NCBI GenBank assembly: GCA_002749535.1
Contig: MZZL01000039.1
Location: forward strand, 1-64,000
From: Apophysomyces variabilis
Lineage: Eukaryota > Mucoromycota > Mucoromycetes > Mucorales > Mucoraceae
Length of the DNA: 64,000 nt
Reading direction: 5' to 3'
The notes under the pieces were generated by a model. The model saw only the letters and a program-made list of their open reading frames with translations, did not search any database and was not told where the DNA came from. The position numbers and the translations under genes were made by a program. Below, in pieces: positions 13,454 to 23,969 of this stretch (its first letter is position 1; the number at the start of each line of letters is the position of its first letter).

Positions 13454-14385
13454 CAGTAAATGGATTTGTGGCGACTTTTAGCATATGTTTACGTTAACAT
13501 AAGATATTGCTAAAAATGAAGTCCTCATTTCAATGTAAGATATTCAACAGGTGTACGTAAGTGACTGATATGATATGGTGTTGGGAAATAAAGATGCACC
13601 AAGTAAGATAAATAGTCTAAAGCGCGAAAAATGATCTGGAAACATAAGAAAGTAAATAAGCCAGTATCGCTTGTAGGCAACAATTTCAGATAGGCAAAAT
13701 AAGAGCAGAATGAATGTTTGAAGCCTGGGGACCTGCCTCGTATAACATAGCTTAAGGACCTTGATCTTATGTTGAAAAATACAAAGCGAATGACAAAGTT
13801 AGCATAGGAATGGTTACTTCTGTTGGCAATAGAATATGGAAAAACAGAGATAAGTCGGCATTGTTCACTGAAGGTACATGCCTAAATGAATAAAGCAAAG
13901 TCCTCTGTATAATGATCCTATCATTGAGCATTTTCGTGATATAAAACGGGTGGAGGTCCATCAGACAATATATTGAACTACTCGCTGCACTTTGGAAAAC
14001 ACTTGACCTTTCTCACTACCGCTGAAATTTTTCCACTAATGCCTATTTAATGATCTTCTTAATATTCTTTTACCCACTTATTGCAGCTCAACTTTCTTGA
14101 CCCACACATCAACATTGCACCCACCTACCAAATTGCTAATGAGAGCAACTCGACCCTTTGGGCCTTGTTGGAAAGCGTCAGACAATATCTAAGACGAATT
14201 TATTCCTCTAATTCATTGCTGGACGTACTCTTTTCTCCTAACTAAAGACTTCTATATATCAACTGAAGAGTACTACGGTCGAATCAGCTTGCAAGAAACT
14301 GGTTGTAATACCGGCAAAACGTTTTTGCGCGCAAAAATTACTCGAAAATACAGTATATTTATAGAGAGATAGAGAGATAGAGAGA
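13454..14385 (+). repeat. Terminal arm of transposon copy 1
   Basis: This ~930-bp arm aligns nearly throughout with 34598-35535 (same orientation) and with the reverse complement of 33012-33951. It is more diverged from those two than they are from each other. Directly upstream (about 13430-13453) is a GC-rich hairpin, CAGCCGCGTGCGGCTG, also present upstream of the right arm of copy 2. The outer end has CTCGAAAATACAGTATA followed by ATAGAGAG repeats. An open frame at about 14093-14242 is discussed in the findings. Confidence 0.85.
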
Positions 14386-14931
14386 CTACATTTGGTCCTT
14401 CGCAAACAAAACACATTCTAGCAATAGAGAACTCTTTGAAAAAGAAACGATCCAAATCTTGTTAGTCTACAAAAAGGCATATCTTCTTTGTTTTTTAAAT
14501 CTCATAGTTATAGTGACAATAAGAGAAACTAGTTACCTACACATGTAATCAGATTCGTTATTTGATGACCGCGCGCTGGCTAGCCTAAGGCCCCGTTTAG
14601 CCTAAATGACTAATTCCGCTTACTTGAAAATGAATACCTTTCAAGTCTCACTTGCTTCAAGGGCACCCATAAAGGATACAACATATAACTTATTGGTTTT
14701 AGATAGATCCATCTTTAGGAAACTATACTAGAAAATACAAGCTTCTAGAGTGCAGATCAAACAAGATCGCGCCTGTTGCAAGTACGCCATTAATGGTTGC
14801 TAGCTGTTTGAGTTCCGATATAAAGGAAAAACACTTTGCCGCTGTCGGCGTTTTGCTGAATCTGCACAGTTCCTGAGCAGCACTTCTTGCGCTCTTCTTT
14901 CTTTTGTTATAGTTGTTTTCTTAGATTTACC
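14386..14931. promoter_or_regulatory. Upstream region of the adenylate-kinase-like gene
   Basis: About 550 bp between the transposon end and the next start codon; no gene seen. The last ~50 bp are pyrimidine-rich (CTTGCGCTCTTCTTTCTTTTG), typical of a fungal transcription start region. The transposon end lies close enough to influence this promoter, but no such effect can be read from sequence. Confidence 0.4.
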
Positions 14932-16845
14932 ATGTCTTCGGTAAAGACAGCTCGTGCATTAATTCAACATTCCCGTACATGCACAGCCATCCGCCATTCT
15001 ATATCTTTGGCTAGGGTGCAGCGAGCCATGGGCGTTCGGACTTACAGCTCGGCGAGTCCTCCACGATTCATTTCCTCTCAATCTACTGGTAGGTTTGTGA
15101 ATTATTCTCTAGCCGTTATCGCTGACTAAGTTAACACTTATAAACAGTTGCAAGCGCTGCTACTTCGACAAGGTCAGCGTCTTCTCATAGTGATGGTCAA
15201 GAATCGAGGTAAAGAGGGGGAGATGCTGACTACTCTTTTCATATGGTTTTCCCCAGATTTTAATGAAATATTCAAAGGGCGACAGAAATTAAGGATGCCA
15301 AGCTGATCTTTAATCAAGCATGGCAGAACATACAAGATCATTATGGTCGATCCAATATCCATTTGCCTCGTGAATTTATCTTTTTAATGGGAGCACCAGG
15401 GTAAGCGCGGGAAAATGTTTTAGGAAGGGGTTCAAAGGAAGCAACCATTCACTCAGCCCTTATTTCCCAGATCAGGCAAGGGCACACATACATCATCGAT
15501 CTTGAGGGCGCGGGGTATCACAAATCCGCCTATTTCCGTATCTCAGCTACTTCAGACGCCAGAATGCAAAGAGCTCATCAATCAGGGCCAAATGATCTCT
15601 GACCGCTACGTGATCGAGTTGTTATTGCATGCCATGTTAGACTGCGATCCTTCAGTAGGTGTACTGGTGGATGGCTTTCCACGTACAGATGTTCAGGTAG
15701 AAGCACTCAAGCTGCTGCATGATCAGATGACTAGCTTGAGACATGAATTCTTCAACACGGACAGACGAGATCAATTTCCGTACGTCCATATTCGCTGACA
15801 AACGCTGATGTTGACTATACTATAGCCGCCCTGTGTTTCGTATCTGTGTTCTTTATGTGGACGAAGAGATATCCGTTCAAAGACAACTCGCTAGAGGCCG
15901 AATGATTCGAGAACACAATATGGAAGTTAAAAAAACGGGACAAGGCGTACTTTGGGAGGAAAGGGTGACGGATAGTAATGAAACGGTAAACTCAGTTTAA
16001 TTTTCTATTCCGCGAGTCACTGTGCTAACACAAAAGAACCGCAGTTGATTAGAGAGCGCTATGCGATTTTTAAAGCTCATTATGGATCACTATTGAAGCT
16101 GTCAAAGATGTTCCCTTTCCGTATGTTTAAGATATGTTGCTATAACCATCTTACATTTTGTTGTCATTAGACCTTATCAACGCCGTGGGATCAATCAAAG
16201 AAGTAATGCAAACGATCTTGAAAGAGTTTGAGTATCAGTCGTCGCTCGAATTGGATCATGATACTTATGACGCGATAACGCATATTCCCGTGGCGAACCA
16301 GATAGGTATCCATGCTCGTCAGGTAAAAAATAAAGGATAGAGGGAGGAGAGCATCGGTTCTAATCTCTTCACTGTAGGATCTTATCAGTCGTCTTGAACA
16401 CTATCAAGAATATGAGCCGTCTTTAATGCAACAAGCCATTCAGTTCATAGATGAGAAGGTTATTCCTCAAGTTCAGCGACACTCCATTAGTGGTCACACG
16501 AATATTCGAACGTATGGAGGCATACATGTTTAAATGGACAGCTGAGCTAACTTTTTGTCTCCGTGTCTTAGGGATGATCAACAATTGGCTGATAGTCATT
16601 TCGTGGACATCGTCATGGATGTCTTATCTGAAAGAGGTTACCATGTCTCGTTTGATCGCCGCATTGATCATGTGCCTGTACGTGTGGACCTCAACACAGG
16701 CAATATCCAGCTTGAAACGTAAGGGTTTCTGGAATTACTCATAATAACCGTTTACTCATTTTAAATACACAGACATCATACTTACATGCTCAACATTGAT
16801 TTCCCGAAACATTACATCCGCCCATTGGAACAGAAGTTTAACTAG
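14932..16845 (+). CDS. Adenylate-kinase-like protein with long C-terminal extension
   Basis: Ten exons (14932-15088, 15148-15208, 15278-15400, 15471-15779, 15826-15985, 16045-16120, 16171-16322, 16378-16511, 16572-16718, 16773-16845) join in phase to 463 residues. The first ~60 residues are rich in Arg/Ser/Ala and lack acids, like a mitochondrial presequence. The nucleotide kinase core has the P-loop GAPGSGKGT (111-119), DGFPRTD (181-187) and a LID-like segment with RGRMIREH. It should transfer phosphate between NTP and NMP. After the kinase core comes an unrecognised extension of roughly 170-190 residues, ending in HYIRPLEQKFN. Ordinary adenylate/UMP kinases are 190-260 residues, so both ends are unusual. 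The exon 3 acceptor (TTCAAAG) is the only one that preserves frame. Substrate specificity is not determinable. Confidence 0.8.
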
Positions 16846-17001
16846 GTTCCTCTAGAAAAAGAAAACAATGCAATAAACACATGTGCATCTAAGCTTTGTT
16901 GTGAATGTGAAGCGCAATATAAGATGGTTCTTCTGTCATGTTCAAAGGCTTGCATGAAGAAAGGTAGTAAAAGAGTTTTATTCATAACAATCTAGAGGAG
17001 T

Positions 17002-18865
17002 TTAAGCGTTTGCCGATGCAGACAAAGATTTCTGGAAGTTAGCCATGCGGGCTTCAAGTTCAGGACGGAAATGGCGAATCAAACCCTGCACGGGCCATGC
17101 AGCAGCATCACCCAAAGCACAGATAGTGTGTCCTTCGATTTGCTTGGTCAATTCCCAAATTTGATCAATCTCTTCAACATGTCCACGGCCATCTTCGAAA
17201 CGATCCATCATGGATTCAAGCCACTTGGTGCCTTCTCTGCATGGAGTGCACTGACCACACGATTCATGGCGGTAGAACTTGGAGAAGCGAGAAATAGCAC
17301 GCACAATATCAGTTGATTTGTCCATGACAATGACAGCTAAAGACACAAAGGTAAGACCAACTGTCAAATTCGTAAGATTATCATCAACTTACCAGCTGGT
17401 TACATAAAGATGCCCAAAGATATTCAGAGAGAGATAATCAGTAGTCTGTGGTATAGTCAACGCGTCAAACACTTACCGGTACCAAGACCAGAGTTGACAT
17501 CACGAAGAGCATCAAAGTCCATCCTATTGCTCTGTTTAGCGGACTATACTGTAACTTGTCAAACTGAGCTTACAAAACATCCTCGCAAATATCCTTGGGA
17601 AGGACCGGAACGGAACATCCACCAGGAATAATACCGAGAAGGTTATCCCAGCCACCGCGAACACCACCGCAATGCTTCTCAATCAGTTCCTTCAAAGGAA
17701 TAGACATTTCTTCCTCAACAGTACAAGGGTTATTAACGTGACCAGAGATACAGAACAACTTAGTTCCGCTGTTACGAGGGCGACCGAAGCTGGCAAACCA
17801 TGAACCACCACTGTAAAAGAAAAGAAAAAAAAAGGTCGTCAGCTTATATGTAAGGCTTAATACATGATTACCGTCTAAGGATAGTAGGTGCGACTGCTAC
17901 GGTTTCGACATTTGTGACAGTAGTAGGGCAGCCGAACAGGCCGACATCAGCAGGGAATGGGGGCTTGAGTCTAGGCTTTCCCTGCTTGCCCTCGATCGAT
18001 TCGATCAAACTGGTTTCTTCACCGCAAATGTAAGCACCAGCACCGCGATGAATGTAAACGTCGAAATCGTAACCGGAACCACAGGCGTTTTTACCGATCA
18101 GACCGGCAGCATATGCTTCGTTGATAGCCTCCTGCAGGTTGGAAGCTTCTTGGTAGAACTCACCACGAATATAGATATAGGCTAGTAAAACTTTTTCAGC
18201 AAGAAAAGTTAGTATTCCCGTCACCTACCAGCATTAGCCTTCATAGCAACACCGGCCAACAAACATCCTTCGACCAACTTGTGGGGATCGCCACGCATAA
18301 TTTCACGATCCTTGCAAGTACCAGGTTCACCTTCATCAGCATTGACAACCAAGTACCGGGGGCTACGTTTCGTAAATTAAAAGATAACATCCATTAATCG
18401 TCCACCCATTGTATTTACCGGCCGTCCAGAGGTTTGTTCATGAAACTCCACTTCAGACCGGTAGGGAAACCAGCACCACCACGTCCACGTAGACCGGATT
18501 CTTTCATTTCCTTCAGAATCCATTCGTGGCCCTTAAGCACGAGCTCCTTCGTTTTGTACCAGTCACCACGCTTCAATGCACCTTTCAAACGGTAATCGTG
18601 ACGGGAATACAAGTTGGTGAAGATACGGTCTTCATCAGACAAGCTACCAAAGGTAGTTTTGCCGCTAATAGGGTTCGCGTTGGGATCGGCTGTGGCGTAC
18701 GAACGAGTGGCGATGCTGACCGCGCGCAAGTTACGGGCAAGCGGAGCAGTAGCTGTTATTTTAATCATACATATAGAATTCAAGTAAGACAAAGACCAAT
18801 GAGGTGAATGAAGTAAGTTTCGTCGTTTGTCGCGTACCTCGCCTAGTAGCAAAGGATCTAAGCAT
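17002..18865 (-). CDS. NDUFV1: NADH:ubiquinone oxidoreductase 51-kDa flavoprotein (complex I)
   Basis: Exons 18865-18838, 18752-18419, 18362-18229, 18181-17872, 17810-17574, 17523-17477, a 3-nt microexon 17395-17393, and 17336-17002 give 475 residues. The start MLRSFATRR opens a mitochondrial presequence. The mature part carries the FMN/NADH glycine-rich loop [23 protein letters not shown], and the N3 Fe-S cluster cysteines C391-x2-C394-x2-C397 with C437 (TICALGD). It is the NADH-oxidising subunit of respiratory complex I in the matrix arm. The microexon restores the second Ala of the conserved GLGTAAVIVMD; without it the protein reads GTAVIVMD. Both models stay in frame. It converges on the adenylate-kinase-like gene with only about 155 bp between stops. 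Confidence 0.95.
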
Positions 18866-20130
18866 AATATGCAATTAACGTTTCGAACACCAAAGAGTAG
18901 GGAGAGAGTGGGGAAGTTAGTGTAGACAAAGGGCGGTGTGATAGAAAGCAACCAAAGAAAAAATAAGTCGCCTCGACATGGGAAATCGGACCCTCTGACA
19001 TCATCAACCCGAAAAGAAAATGTGACCGTTCATTGCAAGCTAGAGACGTCACGAAATTTCTTTTTTTCTTTGGCATCGGAAAAGGAATGTCAGCCAATCA
19101 AACGAAATGCATCAATTTTTAAGCTAGTACTGGGTTTATTCCAAAAGTTCTTGCCCCCAAAAGATTTGGAGATAAAAGTTATAAAGCATTTGCCAGTAAT
19201 TGTTGGTGAGTATCCTCTGTTAAATGTGGTACTTAGCTCATCGTTGTGACCACCTGCGAAAGATAAACGTTAGCAAAACAATCCTAACTAGAAAAATTGG
19301 CTAATACATTTATCTAAAAACCTAAAAGTCCTCGAAGGAACAAACCGTATTCGTAACGGCGGTATATTGATCTAAAACCGGCCGGCAGTCTTTGGGTCAG
19401 AAGGGTAGAACATTGGATCAACGGAAGAATTCTAGATTTGTTATTAAAGCTAACAATATTAATGGGGGAGAATGGAGGGGAGGGGTATTGTGGAACACAC
19501 AAAAGGCACTCATGGCCAAAGTACCAGCAAGTGGACCATACATTATGTTGTCTTTTCTTTTCTTCAATCCATGACCTTTTTTACCAAACTGGTTATAGAC
19601 TAGTATCTATACGATGGAATGATCTTTTCGATCCTCCCTAGGATGCAAGTTACTGAGACTTTTTCTGAACAGTCAAATTTTTCTAGAGTCGATATCTGTG
19701 AATTAAAATCATAACGAGGCTTTCTTCCCTTTCTCTTTATCTTCTGCAATTCTATAGAGTCCACGTAGAAATTGGACTAGATTTCTGCATTCTGAAGTTC
19801 TGACGCACAGGTACTTACGGTTGCGTCAACTAATTGTCATTTAGGATGATATCTGAGATAAAAGGTACAGCAACCGAAACGAATTAATGCTGCTAGAATA
19901 GAGCGTAGACCATGATGCGTCATTAAATGAACAATAGCATGAACGGTCGATATTCATTATCTCAATCTCTACTCACCGTACAGAAGATGCAGACGAAACT
20001 TTATCAAAACATTACTTTGACGCGCTAAACGGCGGAGATCCAAGATTCGTGCCTGTTGCGCGTTTCTCCTTTCCGATATTTTTTGCACAAAACGCGATCC
20101 TTCTCATCTTCATCAACAAAACAACACGCC
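18866..20130. promoter_or_regulatory. Divergent intergenic region (NDUFV1 / acidic unknown)
   Basis: About 1.27 kb between two divergent genes, presumably containing both promoters. Open frames on either strand (for example 18938-19249 and 19314-19502) show no domain features. No repeat or structured RNA was recognised. Confidence 0.4.
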
Positions 20131-21147
20131 ATGTTCACCAATTTCGGTCTGCAAAGGCGACCTACATTTACTTACAAACGGAGACAGCATGTTGGTTGCC
20201 ATAGACCGACTAACGATGTAGCCACTCCTCCTACCTCGCTAAATACCCTAATGCACGTCAGAAGCGTGGATTCGCAGGACAGTCCACTTACTAGTCCTGA
20301 CAGTTCCTCAGAAACTCACTCTCAAAATTCAGATAAAGAAGAAGAAGAAGGACAAAAGGAGCATGAGGACGATGAGCGGACAGCATCATCTTCAGCACTG
20401 GACATTTTCGACTTGCCCGCCGAGGAAGCAGCAGAAGTCAGCCTCATGGTAGCGTCTTCACGTAGCACGCCGACCAAATTACCTGCAACCACGTCAGCAC
20501 CGAAGAAAAAGCCCCGAAAAGCCCCTAAACGGACGCAGACGAGAGTGGGAATGGTCCTGGAAAGAAATTATAGCCGTGCACGATCACAACCTTTGAGCGA
20601 CATCTCAAGGCAGACGCAACAGGAATGTACGATAATACCTGCCAACCCTCCTCCTCCTCCTTCACTGCCCTTACCTCCAACTTTTTTCCGACCAAATCCA
20701 CAGAGAAAACGAAAATTGAACCTCGTATCACGGTTGAAAGGTGCTCATGGTCAGGAAATCGAATCAGCATTTAAAGGATATACATCTTTCGACGAAGAAG
20801 AGGAGGACAAAGATGAATTAGCAATTATTGAATATTCACAGAAAATGAATCAATCACAAGGACGACGGCCAGAAGAAAATGAGGAACCACTAATGCAAGT
20901 ATCTTATAAGGAACAGATGGAAAGGGAGCTGGAATCCCTAATGAGGACAGAATTTGGAGAGGAGGAGGGCGAAGAGGTCGTTGCGAACCCAGAATCTGAT
21001 AGACCACGCTATGTGCCTGAGAATCCTATACATGTGCGAGTAACGTATAAACGCAGTGGTAACAGAGCGTCTAGAGAATCGAATGACGAGATGGCCAAGT
21101 TGCAGACAATTTTAAGTGAACTCCGTGACTTGGACGCTAAAGTCTAG
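20131..21147 (+). CDS. Uncharacterised acidic, low-complexity protein
   Basis: A single uninterrupted frame of 338 residues starts at the first ATG (GCCATG context), although the frame is open about 75 nt upstream. The order is: a basic N terminus (RRPTFTYKRRQ), a Ser/Asp/Glu-rich segment with DIFDLPAEE, a Lys/Arg-rich stretch (residues ~130-150) that looks like a nuclear localisation signal, a Pro-rich run, and a strongly acidic C-terminal half ending in a short possible coiled coil (EMAKLQTILSELRDLD). It is probably largely disordered and nuclear. The TYKRR and DIFDLP elements faintly recall the N-terminal tail of Wapl-type cohesin regulators, but the helical Wapl domain is absent. I do not assign a function. 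Confidence 0.65.
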   Translation: MFTNFGLQRRPTFTYKRRQHVGCHRPTNDVATPPTSLNTLMHVRSVDSQDSPLTSPDSSSETHSQNSDKEEEEGQKEHEDDERTASSSALDIFDLPAEEAAEVSLMVASSRSTPTKLPATTSAPKKKPRKAPKRTQTRVGMVLERNYSRARSQPLSDISRQTQQECTIIPANPPPPPSLPLPPTFFRPNPQRKRKLNLVSRLKGAHGQEIESAFKGYTSFDEEEEDKDELAIIEYSQKMNQSQGRRPEENEEPLMQVSYKEQMERELESLMRTEFGEEEGEEVVANPESDRPRYVPENPIHVRVTYKRSGNRASRESNDEMAKLQTILSELRDLDAKV

Positions 21148-21877
21148 AACCCGTTCCAATACCAGTTATCCGCCAATTTCCCATCACAAGACTGGGAAGC
21201 TATCCTATTTACGATTATCTTAACTTTAGTGTGTATTTAGACATTCATGGTAATTATTTAACAAAACTCATACCAATTGTGCCATAAACGAAGAAAACCA
21301 GAATTCAGCATTAGCCATTCCAAAACAGGGTTATGATAACTAGCTTTACTCATACTTGGATAGGCAAAGTCTTAACATGAGCGTGTAATTATTATCTGCA
21401 TGAACAATTGAACTAATCGGATATGAATCTCGCTGAGTACGGCAACAGTGTATCCAATGCATCTCTTTTTGTGTAGCAAAAACTACAAATGTTTTCAATT
21501 TTCTTTGAGCATAAGCTCGTTATAGTAATGTAATAAAGTCTTTTTCTTGAATCATTATTTCTAGGGTCTCTTTGGGGAAGGCATCTTTGCCGGCAACAAA
21601 TTACAAATTTCTTGTTCAAAGTTTAGCTAGGTAAAGCCCTTGGTTTTTCCTTTTTTATATCTTGAAACCACGCAAACGCCTTGCTTAACTCGATGAAGTT
21701 TGATCAAGCCATGACAAGCGAACAAAATTGGCTATCTTTTTCTTTTAAACAAATCAGCCGAAATCTTGGCGTTTCTTTATTGGATATATGGTCTTTTGTT
21801 TTCAGATGACGAGAATATAGACATGTACAAGAGAATAAAAAAACAAGAAAAAATAGAGTGACATATGATATATTCCT
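21148..21877. other. Convergent 3' intergenic region
   Basis: About 730 bp between the stop of the acidic unknown and the stop of pyruvate kinase. It should contain both 3' UTRs. Only short AT-rich frames with no coding features are present. Confidence 0.4.
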
Positions 21878-23969
21878 TTAAGGAGTAAACAGAATTCGGA
21901 GGGTGTTAGTGTTACCCAATCCACCCTTCCAACCTTGGACGGCCACGACGGGATCACCGTGCTTAAGCAAGCCGTACTTGATAGCCTGCTCCATACCCCA
22001 AGTGATTCTGGAATCCACATCTTCCTGCCAAGGAGCATATTCGGCAGGACTCAAGTGAGCACTTGCACTGGTTGCAGAGAAGCGTTGGGCAGCAGCAGAA
22101 GATGCCTTGGGATAGTGGAAGGGGAAGCAGCCGCGGTACAAGTGCACTTGGCGAGCTGTCTGAGGGTTACGGGTAATGACGATGATAGGAGCGCGAGGTC
22201 TATACTTCGAAATCAGGCGAGCGGTGTTACCAGAGGTAGAAAGCACAATAATGGCACCAGCGTTTTGTTCGTGAGCAGCACTGACAGCAGCACATGCAAC
22301 GGATTCTGTAGTTTCGGTAGGCAAAGCCGTGAGAGCACGAAGTTCGTTGAACACAGCGGGATAGCAGAGAACGGACTCAGCCAGCATGCAGATGTCGTGC
22401 ATGGTCTTGACGGCCTCAACGGGGTAGTTACCCTTGGCTGTCTCTCCAGACAACATGACACAGTCTGCACCGTCCAACACTGCATTAGCAACATCGGAAA
22501 CCTCGGCACGTGTGGGTCTTGGGTTGTACTAAGAGATTCAAGTCAGCCATTGCCATTGCTTCACAAATAAGTATGGACTCACCGTCATGGACTCAAGCAT
22601 TTGCGTGGCGCTGCAGATATTCAAAGGAAAAAAGGTTGAAAGAACATCGAGTCAATACGTTATTCTTTCAGTTTCCCTTCTTGTCACTCACCAGATAACA
22701 GGCTTGCCTGCCAAGTTGCACTTGGTGATCATCATCTTTTGAGCGATGAATACGCGTTCCAAGGGAATTTCTATACCCATATCCTAAGGATCGTGTGAGT
22801 ACAACAAAGAAAGTGGAACCCCCTTTATAGATAGGACAAACTTACACCACGAGCCACCATAACGCCGTCAGTTTCCTTAAGGATATCATCAAAGTTCTTG
22901 ACACCTTGATGGTTTTCAATCTTGGAGATAATCTTGATGTTGCGGCCTTCTTCACCCAAAACTTCACGGATGTCCTTCACGTCTTGGCCAGTGCGCACAA
23001 ACGAAGCAAATACCATATCAACCTTGTTCTTCACGCCAAATCGCAAATCAGCCTTGTCCTTCTCCGACAATGCGGGCAAGTCCACATCCGTACCAGGCAA
23101 GTTCACACCCTTGCGCGAGCACAGCTTTCCATTGTTGCATGCACGCACACGGACGGAGTCTTCAAAGACTTCAAGGACATCGAAGGAAAGGACACCATCA
23201 TCGATGTAGATCTTCTTGCCGGCCTCAATCACTTTTGGAAGGTTCTTATAATCCAAATACAGGACTTGATCGTCACAGATCTCAGCATATTTGTCGTCAA
23301 CACTGAATGTCATTTCATGACCAACTTGGATAGGGATCTGAAACAGAATATCACCCGGTTGGTATACAATTCACGGAGAACCGAAATGAAAACGATTTAT
23401 TTACCTCAACACCATCTTTCATATTACCAGTACGGATTTCGGGTCCCTTATTATCCAATGCGATCGCGACCGGACGGCCGGGATAGACTGTCCATATGAA
23501 AAAAAGCAAAGATTATTCAAACGGTTCTCGTCTATTACTTTGTACTTTACGTTCTGCGCTCTTGCGAGTGTTATCGATGACAGATTGATGGTACTGATAA
23601 AGGTTTTAAGAGTGAGTATCACGAGACACAAGATTTCCCCGAGCGATACCGCCTTTTACCGGGCGAGTCCCGTTTGACTGTTTGCTTTTTACCTCATATG
23701 AGCCATGCGAGAAGTTCATGCGCACGACGTTTAGACCGGCATTACGGAGTTGGGTAATCATTTCGACACTGTTTGTCTTTGGACCTGAAACGCGTAAGAG
23801 TTAGGATGCAAGAACACATGGACTGCATGAAGGCTATCTATTCGTTTGACGGAGGCTTTTTACCAATTGTTCCGATGATACTGGATTTACGACCAGCTGT
23901 TGGTTCGACATCGACATTCATTTGGGCAACCCATTGAAGATTGGAAGAGATTTCGGGAGTGAAGACCAT
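21878..23969 (-). CDS. PYK1: Pyruvate kinase
   Basis: Eight exons (23969-23864, 23784-23693, 23593-23551, 23487-23405, 23337-22846, 22783-22692, 22610-22583, 22528-21878) join in phase to 528 residues, the normal length. It makes pyruvate and ATP from phosphoenolpyruvate in the cytosol, the last step of glycolysis. Motifs: [27 protein letters not shown] in the active-site barrel, [12 protein letters not shown] and ATQMLESM across exon junctions, LSGETAKG, and a C-terminal allosteric domain starting near SGNTARL. An N-terminal stretch ([22 protein letters not shown]) precedes the barrel. A TATAAAA at 24048-24042 lies about 75 bp upstream of the ATG, followed by a pyrimidine-rich leader, consistent with strong expression. 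Confidence 0.97.

Larger units (their letters stand above)
11970..14385 (+). mobile_element. Truncated DNA transposon (copy 1) with DDE-type transposase remnant
   Basis: Compared with the copy at 33012-35535, this element is in opposite orientation. Its segment 11970-12381 matches the reverse complement of about 34030-34545, and 13302-13410 matches the reverse complement of about 33955-34030. Its right arm, 13454-14385, matches both terminal arms of copy 2. The left terminal arm is missing: similarity stops at about 11970. Between the shared segments it keeps about 0.9 kb (12382-13301) that copy 2 lacks, including a transposase fragment. The right end is a TACAGTATA motif followed by repeated ATAGAGAG units. 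I interpret it as the more complete relative of a non-autonomous family, itself now defective. Confidence 0.8.

Noticed and set aside
13221..13484. Minus-strand frame in transposon copy 1
   Set aside because: It crosses the junction between the interior and the arm, including the GC-rich hairpin, and is not preserved in copy 2.
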